Shown piece by piece: positions 9,210-21,300 of a stretch of DNA of 64,000 nucleotides. Each line of letters starts with the position of its first letter. Positions within the stretch are counted from its first letter, which is position 1. Where the stretch lies: the NCBI GenBank assembly GCA_024449915.1, contig JAMZAV010002208.1:1-64000 (forward strand). The letters are read 5' to 3'. The notes below the pieces were generated by a model. It was given only the letters and a program-made list of their open reading frames with translations. It searched no databases and was not told where the DNA came from. This DNA comes from Sweltsa coloradensis. Its lineage: Eukaryota; Arthropoda; Insecta; Plecoptera; Chloroperlidae. The translations under genes were made by a program, and so were the position numbers.

Positions 9210-12200
9210 TTAGCCCTTTCCCCCTTTTTAAAAGTTTTCATCTTTATTACAAAATGATGAAACTTTTACAAATTTAAAAAAATCTAAAAAATAATTCCCT
9301 CTAAATTGTATACCTAAAATTTCATAAAAATTTGTGTTAAACTTTTAACCTCTCCCTATTATACATACAATTACACATATAAACACGGTCCAGAATTTTA
9401 AACGTAGTTTTCTAATCACTGCCCGAAATCGTAGAAGGGGCAGGTCAAAAGTGTATCTTTTTTTAAAGGGTTTAACTTCACTTTTTGGGCTAATGTTCCA
9501 CAGCTTTTGAGTAGGTATCGCAGTCATTTTGCAGTAGAGCGAGTGGGAAGGGTTCTTTCTTCAGGGGGCCCATTTCCCATTACTTGCTTGGTGAATTACG
9601 TTGTTGACAAACTTGCATCCATAGTTGATTCTTTCATGTCCCACAAAGGGTTCCTGTGGGTTTGGAAAAGTTGCGATGTTCTGCAGTACGGCTGTATGGG
9701 TTTTTCTCCTGAAAGCTGTTAGTGCATTGTCGTTAGCCGGCAATCCGAAAAAAAAATTCAGACCCGGGGACGGCGGGCGCCCTGGCGCCCGGGTGGTAGA
9801 TTAATTTGTTTCTCCTGTTTCATGGCTTATTTACTTTTTTCGTCAGGGGAAGATGGGAAACTGAAACTGTGGTTGAATTGCTGTCGTTTTTTGGACTGAA
9901 TGGCAGGGCCTTGTCTTTTTTATAAACAAATTTATTAATGATTTAAACCCTTAAATTTAAATTTAAAAACCCAATTCAAAAAAAATTCTAAATGGTTTTG
10001 GGGTACTTGCGGGTAAAGTATATTTGGACTGTGACTTATAAGTATAATGTTCACTGAAAGTGTGTGTGTGACTTAAATTTATTTGGCCCAAATTTTCGTT
10101 TTAATATTCCTAAATTTGAAATCCCAATAGTGTTTTACCGTTGTTTTTTTTTTTAAACCCCCCCAAGTTCTGAATGGGTCCAAATTTTTTATTCCCCGTT
10201 TTTTCTTTTCCCCAAAGGGTTGTTACGTTTTTAAATGAAAATGGTTATTTTGTTTCTGAGTTGTTTCGGTATGTAATTAATTTTTTATCAAGGAACATTC
10301 TCGAAAAACCCAACATGTGGGGCCCTTAACAAACCTTTTTTGTCTTATACAGGGTGTCACTGTCGCACTTTTAATGATTACTGCACTTCCTTGTTAGAAT
10401 CATCATTCAAGCTTGAAACCCTTTTTAAATTTTGTCAGAGGCTCCTTTTCGGGCCCTTTATTTCCATAAGGCCCCTCTCCTTTGGGCCCTTTCCATTTCA
10501 TATTTGGGAACGTTTTGCAAAGAAATTTACCTTGCCGGGGAGGGAAAAAAAAAGTTCTATCAAGGCCCCAAAATTTTTCCCATTAGTAATAAGTATATTT
10601 TACCATTCATACAAGGGGTTTGGCTTCCCCGGTTTCCCCTTTTTTTTTTTTTTTTTTTGGGTTTAACGCCCGTTTTTTTTTTTTTTTGGGGAGGGCCCGG
10701 TTATTTTAACATTGCCGTAAAACTGAGGTCCCAAAAAACATTCCTTTTGCAGGGGGGTGAATAACTTTTTTCAAATTTTGGGGTAAAAGGGACATTATCC
10801 ATATAGACTTGGGGAAACATTATAATATGCCTAAAAATAAAATTAAATTTAATTTTTGATTTTTTTTTTCTCAATTTTTAAAAATCCATTTTTTTTTTTT
10901 TTTATTGCACCCATCTTTTTATGTTGTTACTCAAAGGGATTTTATGCAATTTGGGATTAGTTGGTTTTTTTTCCCAAAGTAAATTTATAATTGGTATTTT
11001 TTTCTTGTTCTACCCAAGTTTATTGACTCCAAAATAAACCAAATGTATTTTAATCAATGTTAATTTCCAAAATTGTCCTAATGTCTGATTGCCTAATTTA
11101 AATTTAAAAATTTCAAGATCAGTCAAAAGGGGTTTTTTTAAAAAAACAATGCCTTTTAAACTTTTTTTCCCGAAATTTACCCCATGCCTTTAAATTTTCC
11201 TTGGGAAGGGGATTTAATTATTATAAGTATTTTACTATACTGAATGAGTCCATTGGGTTTTGTCTGGGGAAATCTCATCGGTGGTAGTCCGCCCAAAAAA
11301 GGTAACTCGTTTACTCGCTTTTGTCTAAGTCTTTTCTTTTCGGGACGAGGTACAAGTAGCGTTTTGTGTTTATCTGAAAATTTAGAATTTTTAAAAAATA
11401 CTCTGTCCAGGGACTTTATATTCCAATTTTAAACCTTTCGCTAAAATTTTACATTCCTTAATCACGTTCTCTGCACAACTATAAGGCTATCGTCGCGATG
11501 GACTAAACCCTTTTCTTGCCATACCCCAATCTTACAGCTAAAAATTTTTTTTAAATTTCACTCATGGCCCCCCAAATAATCTTAACCCTTGGTAAATGTC
11601 CAATTAAAACAAAACTGCTTTTTTCTAAATTTCCTCTTTCCCCCTCATTACTGCCCGTAAAAAACATCAACCTTTAACGACAATTTAATGATCACTAACT
11701 TTTGCCCCGAACACAAAAATTTAAAAAAATGTTTTCCCAATTTTATCGCTTACTAGTTTGTATCCCCCACTTCAATAGTTTTACATTTTTTTTTTAAACC
11801 TTTTTTTCCCTTTTAATTTAAATTTAAAACCATTAATATTTCACCATATTTTGTTTTGTACACTAAAAAACAAAAAAATAATACCCTTCCCCACAAGTTC
11901 TTTGAAAACTTAAATTTTCCTGCTTTCCTAGTGAGTTTTGGCCCCTAGATGCAAGCTAGTACAATATGGGTTCCATTTTTTCTCAACGCGTGAATTTGTC
12001 CGTGCCTGGGGGAGCTAGCTAGATGCCTCCAGCTTAGATTTGGGGAAATTTTACTTTAACTTGTAAAAATCAATCCAATGACCCTAAAATTTTATTTTTC
12101 TTTTTAATTTTGCTTCTCCCTAAAACTTTTTAAGGGTGTTTTTTAACTCTCGTTTTACTTCATGTTTCCCCATCTCACTTTACTTGTTATTCTACATCCA

Positions 12201-13000
12201 TTCTATTTTTTTTATTAGGCAGGCCATTTTTTCCAACCCGGGGATTTCTGAAAAGTCTTATTTTTGTGTCTAAATAATAATTTTCATTTTTATCTTTTAA
12301 CCCCCTTTTTAAACATCATATTAAAATTTTTTGTTTTTTTAAAAAAAAAACCTACCCTTTATATTTTTTTTACATTGTTTTAAACAATTCTCGATCTCAC
12401 ATTATATTTATACACACTAAATCTTTTTTTGTTAGCTTATCCCCGTTTTAATCCTTTTTTTAATTTAAAACCCCTTTAGTTTAATTAATCATTTGTTTAA
12501 TTTTTTCCCTAAACATTTTTTAAACCCCAAAAAACTTTTTAACTTTACCTATCTGTTGAAAACCATTTACTTTTCCCCTTTTTTCCCCTTCTCCTTACTT
12601 ATTCCCCACTCTCCTCTTTCTAACTTTTCTTTTGCCCCCTCTATGCTTAAAAACAAACGTCGTCCTCTTCGCCCTTTAACTAGTGGCCCTAAACTTCCCC
12701 AACGGGTTCTTGCTTTGGGTTTCCCCCAAGCCCTTTGAATTTAAAACTACCTGCGTGCGTCCTCAATCCCGTCTTGGGTCGTCCTAAAAAATTTTTTACT
12801 TTTTTCTATCGGTCCCCTGTCTGCCCCTTAGTAAAAATCCTAGCTCTTCGCCTCTTTTTCGTCGTTTTTCTCTAGCTGATCCAATCCCTTCAAATCTCCT
12901 CCCCCAAAAATTTAACGGGGTTTTTTAAAACGATTTGCGTGTATTTCCCTCCCGTTCCTCCCCTTCCTTTACATGTCCTTTTTTTAAAAAAATTAACAGG
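9210..13000 (-). other. Unassigned 3' part of the Gypsy element
   Basis: It lies downstream of the integrase C-terminus and upstream of the 3' LTR. No conserved domain can be read on either strand, and ORFs are short and homopolymer-driven. A 60-codon minus-strand ORF at 9561-9743 is the most protein-like but is unrecognised. It may be an extra (env-like) ORF, a captured sequence or a nested insertion. Confidence 0.4.
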
Positions 13001-13009
13001 TGACGAATT

Positions 13010-13870
13010 TGAATAACCCGTGTGGTCCAGAATAAAAGCTGTGAAAAGCTTCTTGTTTAACCCCGGGCGTAACCCTGGGTGTGAAATAGGAACCTTGTCT
13101 CCTATTTCTTTACGTGCCCTGGTTTAGTCGACCGGTCGTAGTACTAAATGTTGTTACCCCTGCTTAATTAGCTCTTTTCTCCCTTCTCTGAAGGTTTTTC
13201 CGCGGGCCCGTGCTATAAGCTAAATACTGATTTTAAACATCAACTCATAACGCTTTCCTCGATGGTTTAATGATTGAAACCAAATGGTAATTCTACATCA
13301 GGGCCCAATTCCATAAAGAAGGGTAAACTGCCCCTTGTACTGCAGGAAGGGGGGTGAAAGCGCGATATGCTAGCATTAAAATTTTAGGGGAGCCTTTTGA
13401 CCCCGGGTCTTTTTGGTCCTTTTGTTTACATAATGCGATAGTTTACTCTTGTACGTCCTATGTTGTTTTTCACAAGTAGAGTTGCCATTGGGGTTGTATG
13501 TCGTTGTCTTTTGCTTTTTAATGCGCAACGGGAGCCAAACTTCCTTCATTAAATTCCCTTATAAATTTTTTTCCGCAATCGCTTTTTAAAATTTGGGTCG
13601 GGTTTCCCGTGGCGTAAAAAACAATTTGGGGTTACAAAGGCGATCGCGATGGTTTTGGGGGGACGGGGCTGCAAAGGGCAATGCTTTTGGATACTTGGAA
13701 AAAAGGTTTCCAAAGGAAAGTATGTACTTATTTCCAGACAAAGTGTTGTAAAGAGGGCCCAAAATTTTCCCACCCCGCACCATTGTTTGGTTTGGGGGCC
13801 CTTTCGGGAAAAATCTGTGGGGGTTCCCTTTTACGTAAGTGGGGCGAGTCTTTCGTCTGTTACACAAAAT
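13010..13870 (-). pseudogene. Gypsy integrase (broken)
   Basis: This is the integrase domain of Pol, which joins element cDNA to host DNA. The minus strand of 13870-13560 reads a frame with PTYVKGNP, then ILGPL, SGNKYILSFGN and FSKYP, characteristic of the Gypsy integrase catalytic core around the first acidic residue. About 13550-13390 gives TTYNPNGNSTCEKQHRTYKS, the region holding the catalytic Glu. About 13140-13010 gives YDRSTKPGHV and, after a shift, FYFTPRVTPG...SGPH, a GPY/F-like C-terminal module. At least two frame changes separate these blocks, so no intact protein exists in this sequence. It sits downstream of RT and RNase H, as expected. Confidence 0.8.
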
Positions 13871-14464
13871 GCTTTGTTGACATGTTGGGATTTTTGGCGT
13901 CCATTCCGGGCCAATAGAAAATCTTTGTTTAATAAATTTAAAGGGGCAACGTTTTACCCCGTTATGTCTCCCTTTGGGTGCATCATGAAATTTTTTTCCG
14001 TATCTTTAAAACCATGGGTCCTAGGCACTACTAGTTGGCCCTCTCTTGGTTTGCAGTTCTTTCTTGTAAAACCCAACCCGCCCTTTCGTCCAGACCCATA
14101 CGTCTCGTTGCTTGGGGTTGTCCTTAGTTAACTGAGCAATACGCCCTTTCCCAGGCGGGGGTCCTTCCGTTTTTCCCGTCTGGTATTTTTTTTGGCTATC
14201 AAACGGCTAAAACTCGGGGGGCAACTCCCACTTTGCAAAATTCTTGACAAACTGTCTGCGTTCGTGGGTTTAAAAAAAAAATTTTCCTTCTCTGTACTTT
14301 ACTGTGAAGTTAAAAAATTTCTCAAAAGAATCGACCAAACGGGCTAATCGCGAAAGGGGGTTTGCAATGAGTCAAAAACCCTAAATAAAGGCGGTGATTT
14401 GCGGGATATGGTGAAGGATTTCCCTATAGGTAGCAGTTAAAATATTTTATCCCCAAAACTATAC

Positions 14465-14690
14465 CTAACAAATTTTCCCCTTTTGGCACTGTGTAGTTCT
14501 TCTCTGCGTTTTTAATTTCCTTGTGAAACCCCCTGGTTTTTTTAAGCCCTTTTGACATCTGGAGAGTACAGCTTTCCCACGGACGTTTACTGGCGGGCGG
14601 TAAAATAAGATGAAAAAATTTAAAACATAGGGTAAATCAAAAATGGTTCCTTTTATAAGCGGCCCCTTTAAACGTTGCAAAAAGCCTTCT
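14465..14690 (-). pseudogene. Gypsy RNase H segment (broken)
   Basis: The minus-strand frame contains LKGPLIKGTIFDLP, then GKAVLSR, then KPGGFTRKLK. This is the pattern of the Gypsy RNase H entry (LK..L...P.., then AVLSQ, then S.KL), which removes RNA from the RNA/DNA hybrid. The catalytic Asp stretch between these blocks is garbled, consistent with a frameshift. It lies between RT and integrase, in the correct order. Confidence 0.65.
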
Positions 14691-14879
14691 CTTCGCCTCT
14701 CCCCATTTTAAACAAATGTTTCTTTCTTTGTTAGTTCTGGGTTAAAAGGCTGGCTACGATGATAGGAATTTATTTTGTCTTTTTTTTTAAATTTTTTACC
14801 CCCACATTTCCCAGAAAAACCCCTTTTCTTTTTTCACATCGGTTGGTCTAGGATATCCGGGATTTCTTTGATTTACGTG

Positions 14880-15240
14880 GATTCGGTTTTAAATTTCCCT
14901 CTTCAGACAAAAAAATGGCCAAATTTGTTCCCAAATTTGGTTCTCAGAAAATGACATTTTTGATGGTTGTAAATTTCAAATTTTCATCTCTTTGTCTGTC
15001 AAAAAAATTTTCGAAAAATCTCTCGATTTTGTTCCTCTTGGTACGGAATGCACCCAAATTTCGTCACGATATAACAAATGCAACGAATTTCCTATGAGTC
15101 CTGGGTAACAAATGAGTTTCCCTTTGTTTTGAAAAAAACGCCGCGAGTTTTTCATTCCCCATCCCCCCCCAAATTTTGGTGTATTGTAGGTGCTCTCTCC
15201 CCGGGGCACAATAGCACACTTTTTTGTCCTCAGGCCTTAT
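14880..15240 (-). pseudogene. Gypsy reverse transcriptase fragment (broken)
   Basis: The minus strand reads LLYRDEIWVHSV, in the position of the Y.DD active-site strand, then FSKIFL and, after a stop, NLQPSKMSF. In Gypsy RTs the Y.DD box is followed by a helix ending in L.P.KC.F, so the spacing fits. The DD box reads RDE here, either a mutation or a base error. The upstream fingers/palm and protease (15.3-16.9 kb) are not legible. Confidence 0.65.
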
Positions 15241-16959
15241 CAGTACCGGTGATAAAACCCCGATTTAGATCGAGACTGGAAAAATTTTTTTTGCACCCCC
15301 TAGCATGTCCAAGTGTCTCGTTTATATTCGGAAATGTCCAAATTTTAGTTTTTTGTTACATATTTTAAACCCCTCATATTTTGCTACGACACGTAACCTA
15401 CGGGTCCTTTGGGGTGCCGTCGGTAGTTTGGTTTTCTCGGGTTTTTCGACGAGAAGCACAGGAAAAAACTCCATTCAATGTTAGGTTGGCTCTAAAAATT
15501 TCCCCTTTTCCTTCATGTCCTGTATGCATTTGTCAAGTATAGCTCTCCTTGAATGTGGATTTCCCGTTGGAGGTCGTTTTAAACGGCTTTGTGCCTTTAA
15601 ATTTAAATCCAATTTGTGGTGTACCTTTGGGTGGCATCCCAAAAGTCTCTTTATTTGTGAAAATAAATCAAAAATAATCAGTTAAAAATTCTTCATTCTG
15701 TTTCTTAAATGGTCCCGTTTTTCCAAAAAGGTCTAAGTTTCCCCATAGTTTTAAATTTTTGCTGTTTTAGGCTTTTTCTTGCCCTTGGGGGTTTATATGG
15801 GGGGCTAGCGTCCCTTTTTTTCTCTCATTTGTTTATTCTCTCCCCGGGAAAATTTTCCCAAAGGTTTCCCCCCTCCCGTTGTTCTTTGGGGATCTCTATG
15901 TTGTTTGGATAATATTCTGATTTGCAATTGACTTTTTGGGGCTTCCCTTTTCCCTAATTAATGAGGCGCACATAATGCCTCTAGCGTTAGCATGGCTGGT
16001 TTTAAACAAAAACCACCCCTTCCCTTTACCCTTTTATCCGCGTGTGACACGATGAACCTCGTTGTATACCTTACAGAGCACCTCCGAACGTGCCCGGGAT
16101 GTTGTTCTTTTTTTAAACGCACTAACCTTTCACATTCATTATTTTGCGTCTGTTTTTCCTTGCTGTAACATCGCAAGCTGGCTTAATTTACTTCTGCGTT
16201 TGCAAAAATGTTGTAGGCTGTGTTGGGTTTTTCTTCTGTAGCTCCCTCTTAAGGGGTTTTGTTTCCGGTTGGGGGATTGTGGCTTAATTTTCCCCTTTTT
16301 TCCGCCCTTTTCTGTTTGTAATCTGTGGGAAAATTTGAAAATTGGGTTTAAACGGGGTTTTTTTACGGTTTATTAATTTAGGGTTTAAATTTTGGGGGGC
16401 CTTTTACATATGCATTTAGTTCCCCTTTCATTAACTTTGGGTTTCCCCTTTTTTTTTGGGAAGGGGTCTTTATATCTATAGCCATCTTATTGTTACCCTT
16501 CCCCATGTATTTTTTTTTTTTTTTTTTGGGCTGTTGTGGATATATTTAATTTGTATTCATGCAAAAAAACCTTTCCGATCACTCCGTTTACGTCACCAAA
16601 AGGGCGTCTCTTCCCAGAGAAGGGAACAAGTAAAAATCGTCCCTAAGTTTAGTGCTTTAAAAAATTTTCGCCTTTTGGGTCGAAAAAAGGGATCTCCCGT
16701 TGCAGCATTTCAATATTTGACAAATGGGGCGAGTCGGTTGTCCCCCTTTTCTAACTATTTTCCCCTTTTGTATTAAAGAAAAAAATAGCGCCATATCAAT
16801 AAAAAAATTTCACAGTCCGTTTAGTTTTCCCTTCTTATTCGCACCCCCACCAGTTTAATAAAAACCATTCTCTTGCCAAAAAATTTTCCCAGTATCTGTA
16901 AAAGTAAAAATGCGGGGCTTTTAATTTTTTCGGTTTCCCCCCCTCCCCCGGGCCCAAAA

Positions 16960-17640
16960 AGAGAAACCCTTTTTCGGTTTTTCACTTGATATCTGGCTTC
17001 CCTTTGTTTTCCCAAAAACAAAAACGCGTACAGACCCGGTAGATTAAAATAATAAAAATCTGTTTTGTTTTGATTCGGATTTGAAGTAGGACCGCGACTT
17101 TTACCCTTTTTCGTTTTGGTGTCGTACGGGCCTTCGGGGGGGAACGTCCTGTTGTTGACAATTTTCGTGCAAAAAAGTCCTTTGGGGAAATTTCAATTAT
17201 TAAAAATTTGTTTCTGTGTTTGTTCCGTTTCTGGGGAGTCTCGAGCGTAATGACCGAAATTACGACATTCCCTAAAATTGTATTTAACCTGGGTTTAAAA
17301 TTCCAGTTACTTTCCCCGTTTCTTGTATTATCGTTTCTATTTTTGGGCCCCCATTCCCTGGCCTTCGGGGGTCCTTTTTCTGCATAGCGCGTTGTTAGGG
17401 TTTTTACTGAAATCGCGTGGCGTAGGTGAAAACTTGTTCTGATGCTACTGTGTTTAACACCGACTTCTTTCCCCTGATTAGCAAATCCCTTTTCATGCTC
17501 TTCAAAAGCTAAACTTGACTGCTTTGCGAATGTTTTAGGCGATTCAACCCCAAAAAAAATCTCTTTTTCTCTAATACCCCGGGGAAGGGAAATTTCGCCA
17601 ACAATGCTCTTTAGCAATTTCAAAAGGAGTTGTTTTCCCC
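16960..17640 (-). pseudogene. Gypsy Gag C-terminal region with zinc-knuckle remnant
   Basis: The longest minus-strand ORF of the element is 213 codons and ends at 16982. Its middle is basic and Asn-rich (RNDNTRNGESNWNFKPR). In the next frame, around 17250-17270, the minus strand reads ECRNFGHYARDSPE, which resembles a CCHC nucleic-acid-binding knuckle lacking two of its cysteines. Gag packages the element RNA. The position near the 5' LTR of a minus-strand element fits. The 5' half of Gag (17.6-18.2 kb) is not readable. Confidence 0.55.
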
Positions 17641-18259
17641 TCTATCTTCTGAAAAACTCGAATTTTGGTCCCCTTCCTTTCCCTTTGCCGCGTTGCATAC
17701 GGGGCTATTGGGTTTTTGTTTGGGCGGGTTTCACACAATTATTAAATGTGGTAGCTGATGAATTATGTTCTCGTTCCCTTTAAAACGCTGAGTCAAGCTT
17801 GCTTTTATTTCTTTTGTTTAAATTTGCAGAGTGAAACTCGGTTTTTTACATTTAAATATTCCTTAGCCGCCTTCTAGCTTTAAAAACCGTTTTCCCGGTT
17901 TTATGTTCTGGTGTCCATCCCCCTAATAACCCATGCCCTATCTATTGTAAAAAAAAAGTCCTCTACGGTTTTTCTGATTGGTTTTCCCCGGGAAAAATTT
18001 TCGATTAATCAAGGGAAATCCTGACACATTCCCAGAGGGAACCCCATCGGCATCGGTACTACGGCATTGTAAAAACAATGTTTTTTGCTATGTAGGGTTA
18101 TTTATGTAGGGTTAATAGGGGCTGGTCACCAAGGGAATTATTTAAAATTACGTTTCTATCGTTTCTCCTTGAACTGTCGAATCCCCCCCCAAAAAAAATT
18201 TTTAAAAAAACCCAAAAACGATCTTAAACCCCAATGATCTAATCCCCCCCTTTTCCCGC

Positions 18260-19255
18260 TGTCACCACTGAGTATGGCGGCCCGACCGGTCCACAACTCT
18301 TGGTAAAGGGTTTTGTTACCCAAAATACTGACATTTTTGCCCCTTAAAGAGCCCATTAACCGTCATATTAAATTTTAGCATGGATTAGACGGGAAAATAC
18401 GTACTAACTGGAATTGTTGGGGAAGAAGACTCAGGCCTGAGTCGAATAGATCCTTAAAAAAGATTTTTTTTACGGGATAAAACATAACAATAGAAAATAA
18501 CAGTTAATATGCCAACACCGTGTAACCTCGTAGTTCGTTACAAAAAATTATTCAAACCCATGTAAACAAAGGTTGCCCATTTGCCAGGTAAATTAATATG
18601 TGATTTATTTAAAGCCCCCAAAAACTGAATTTACTTTTAAGATATTTTCCCAAATTTAATAGTTAGATTTTCAATTTAAAACATAAACAAATTTTTTTTC
18701 CAACCCCATAAGGGAATTTTATAATTTGATTAACTTACAAGCTCAAGGATCATTTTTTCTTTCTACTGCTATCGGCTCTTCGTCTGGTTCCTTAATCTCC
18801 TTACCCTTTCCCATTTTCAGCTCCCTTTTTTTCCCAAATCGCTTCAAATTTAAATTTGATCATTTTATGTAACTTTCAGGGTCTTTCTTTTCTGTTTCCA
18901 AATTTGGTGAGAAGGGGTTTTTTTGCGTGGCCCCTTGGGGGTGCCAACCGTACCAACCCAATAAACCTTTAAAGTGTTTTCGTCTTTAAAATTCCCAAAA
19001 AATGGTAATAAGAATTTAAAAGCCAAATCGTACCTGCTCGCGACCCCTCGGGGCCCCAAAGGTTTAGTCAAAGCAAAAAATTAGGCTAAAATTTTTATAA
19101 GGGTTTACGGGAAAATTTGGGGTTCCCCCCTTGCGGCCAATCGTCTTTTTCTGGAATATTCTACAGTTAAATATTAAACCCGATTCAACCAAAAACTAAG
19201 ATTCACATTTTTTGAAAAATATTAAATACAGAGATAAAAATCCGCCCCTACTACA
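18260..19255 (-). repeat. Gypsy LTR, right (5' LTR)
   Basis: It begins tgtcaccactgagtatggcg and ends ccgcccctactaca, so the ends are TG...CA. It is 996 bp. It differs from the left LTR mainly by indels, as expected for poorly polished sequence. Confidence 0.8.
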
Positions 19256-19509
19256 GTTTTAAACCCCGGGAAAGGGGCATTTAAGGGGGGTGTAATATTT
19301 TAAAAATTTTTCAAAAAATCGCTATGAAAAATGGTTTTATAAAAAATTACGGGCGAAAGTGAGAAAAAAAAGGGGGCGTCAACCGGGGGGGTTAAGGGAT
19401 TGCCCCGGGAAAACAAAAGTTAAAAATTTATTATTGTTTTCTTTTTTATATTGTAATGAAAATTTAAAATGTAAAGGTGAAAATGATTTTAGATGTCGTT
19501 CTATAGAGT
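19256..19509. other. SINE-A copy 5 remainder, then unresolved
   Basis: The first ~30 bp (aaaccccgggaaaggggca) complete the SINE-A broken at 8231. The following ~220 bp hold no recognisable repeat or gene. Confidence 0.45.
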
Positions 19510-19920
19510 TTGGTTTATTTGGATTAAGAAAAGCGTTTAAACCCCTTAGGGGCATAATGCCCCCACTCTAGCCTAAAAGGGGTTTTGGGGGGGAGTGGCC
19601 CCTGCTGGTCAGCACCCCGGGCCCCGGGTAAGGGGAGGAAGGGGGTTTCTCCCCGTCTCGGTTTTGTCATCGTCTTTGTCATCGTTCGTTGTGTCATTTC
19701 GTCATCGTTATCGAGGGGTTTGGTAGGAAGGGGGGCAAGTTCCCCCAAAGACGACTGCCAGAGCTCGCCTCTAAATTTTTGGGGAGTAAAACAAATACCC
19801 CTTATACTAGCTGATGTTTTCGAGGGGGGGACTTTGGTTTTTGGCAAAAAAAAAGCCCTTTTTCGATTAGCAGAGCCATGCTCTGGGCCAATTCCCACCC
19901 CGGGGGCCCCGACAGCGGGG
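19510..19920 (-). mobile_element. SINE-A copy 6
   Basis: It has the whole unit: tttggtttatttggattaag leader, taggggcataatgc, ctgccagagctcgcc and a terminal cccgacagcgggg. A LINE-B tail follows within ~30 bp. Confidence 0.75.
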
Positions 19921-19939
19921 CGGGTTGGGGGGGGGGTTG

Positions 19940-20015
19940 TTTCCGTCCGCCTGTGGAATTGTAAGTTTATGTATGAAATTGCTATTTGATTTATTTTTAA
20001 TTTTTAAAGTTCATG
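19940..20015 (-). repeat. LINE-B 3'-UTR piece fused to SINE-A
   Basis: It reads cgcctgtggaattgtaagtt and onward, lacking the LINE-B terminus. It abuts the 5' end of SINE-A copy 6, like the junction at 22565. Confidence 0.5.
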
Positions 20016-20029
20016 ACGTTGGAGTTTAT

Positions 20030-20410
20030 CTTGAATTTTTTTTTTTTTTTGTTTATTTTGGATTTAAGGGCGGAACCCTTAGGTCATAATGCACCCCTGA
20101 AGCCCAGGCCCTAAGGGATGTGGGGAGGATATGCCCCTGCTGGAAGAACAGTCACTGGCTGAAAGAGGAAAGGTGGGGGGGTTCTCAAGTCGCAGTCACA
20201 TCGTTTAGTCATCGTTAATTTTGTCATCCTCGTCGTCGTCTGGGAGGTCGTCAAGTGAAGCCAAGACAACGACCGCCAGAGCTCACTTCTAGTGTCAGGG
20301 AGAAATATATTCTTCTGCGTACAGGAATGTTTGAGACATGAATTTTATCTCTTTTTTTTGCCTTTAACAATCAGAAGAGCCGTGCTCCCAGGGGGTAGGA
20401 AATGGGTGGG
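20030..20410 (-). mobile_element. SINE-A copy 7
   Basis: A long T-run leader, then gtttattttggatttaaggg, ttaggtcataatgcacc, aacgaccgccagagctcac and gccgtgctccca. The leader supports a 3' A tail on the minus strand. Confidence 0.75.
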
Positions 20411-21094
20411 GGGGGGGGGGTTGGGGGGAAAATCCCTGCCCACTAATTGGCTTAAACCCAAGCCAGGTATGGGTGTCATTTTCTAACTTATAGCTTGTTG
20501 GGTGATTTCTAGGTTTTTTATCACAGTCGGGCTTGCAAACAAAAAAGGAAGGTTTTTGTTAACATTTTTTTTTAGAAGATTCAGTAAGAGACGTGATTTC
20601 CCGGGGACTAGACTAGCCATCTGATTTAAGACTAATATTCTTATATTTTGTGTGCAATGTTTTCACTCCCAAGCAGACTGTCGAACGATTTTAGTCAGGT
20701 TATCAATTTTCAATGCAATATTAGCTTCAAAATGAAACCCTTTTTCAGGGATTAAAATTCGCCTGAAAACTTTTTATAGGCCACCTATCAAGGGCACCTT
20801 TTGAAAAAATCTCGCCTACGGCGAAAAAAACCTCAGCCGGCTGGGGCTTCCCCCCAGACCCCGGTTTACCCACGCAACCTCGAGTCAACTTGAGTGTGCC
20901 CCCCCCCCCACTAAAAAAGTAGTTCCTACGCCTGCCGTGCTCTGTGCAAATCCAACCCTGGGCCCAGACGGGGACGTTACCCAAAACTATCCACGAGCCA
21001 AAGGACAAGCCTCCCACCTCTCGGGGGCGCAGGTCGGTTCCAAGTTGAAGCATATTTGGATTAAAGGCGCGTCCCCCGTTAGGCCCAGTTCACA
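20411..21094. other. Unresolved stretch with one SINE-A end fragment
   Basis: No gene is seen. A fragment of the SINE-A 5' end (ctgggcccagacgggga) sits at about 20932-20974. Upstream, ctcgcctacggcga and ggcttccccccagacccc look like a short GC-rich repeat also hinted at near 3312. At about 21061 gcgcgtcccccgttaggccc is a stray SINE-A core. Confidence 0.45.
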
Positions 21095-21205
21095 CAAATG
21101 GTTTTTATATAAGGTAGCAATCGACGAGTGAGTATAACACAACCAACAATCGTCATTTTCAATAGGAAATAAAGCAATCATTGGTATGGACAGACCAAGC
21201 AACAA
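21095..21205 (-). mobile_element. SINE-D fragment
   Basis: It reads gtagcaatcgacgagtgagt, then caataggaaataaagcaatc and ggtatggacagacc, a middle section of SINE-D. A LINE-B end follows directly. Confidence 0.6.
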
Positions 21206-21300
21206 AAGGACGACGTGAGAAACTAGAGCGCGTCAACCGGGTAGGTTATATTGCACCCCATTTCAATAGTTTATAAATTATTTTTGTTGTCTTGTATATT
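21206..21300 (-). repeat. LINE-B 3' end
   Basis: It starts ggacgacgtgagaaactaga and continues gcgcgtcaaccgggtaggtt. The core mixes LINE-B and SINE-A bases (gcgcgtcaacc), so it is another possible chimera. Confidence 0.6.

Larger units (their letters stand above)
8232..19255 (-). mobile_element. Ty3/Gypsy LTR retrotransposon, ~11.0 kb
   Basis: Two direct repeats of just under 1 kb (8232-9209 and 18260-19255) flank an internal region whose minus strand reads a Gag zinc-knuckle remnant (about 17.25 kb), reverse transcriptase (about 15.0 kb), RNase H (about 14.6 kb) and integrase with a GPY/F-like C-terminus (13.9-13.0 kb). That order is the Gypsy arrangement. A polypurine tract on the minus strand (AAAAAGGGGGAAAGGG) sits beside the left LTR, which agrees with minus orientation. 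No clear primer-binding site is legible beside the right LTR. About 3.8 kb between integrase and the left LTR is unassigned. Frames are broken throughout, by sequencing error, decay or both. The element interrupts a SINE-A at a site like ttcta/tttta. Confidence 0.8.

Noticed and set aside
10340..10764. Two overlapping 108-110-codon plus-strand ORFs ending in Phe runs.
   Set aside because: Composed of T-homopolymers inside the minus-strand Gypsy element; the reading is antisense and compositional.
13649..14131. 160-codon plus-strand ORF.
   Set aside because: It is antisense to the Gypsy integrase, whose minus-strand frame carries the recognisable motifs.
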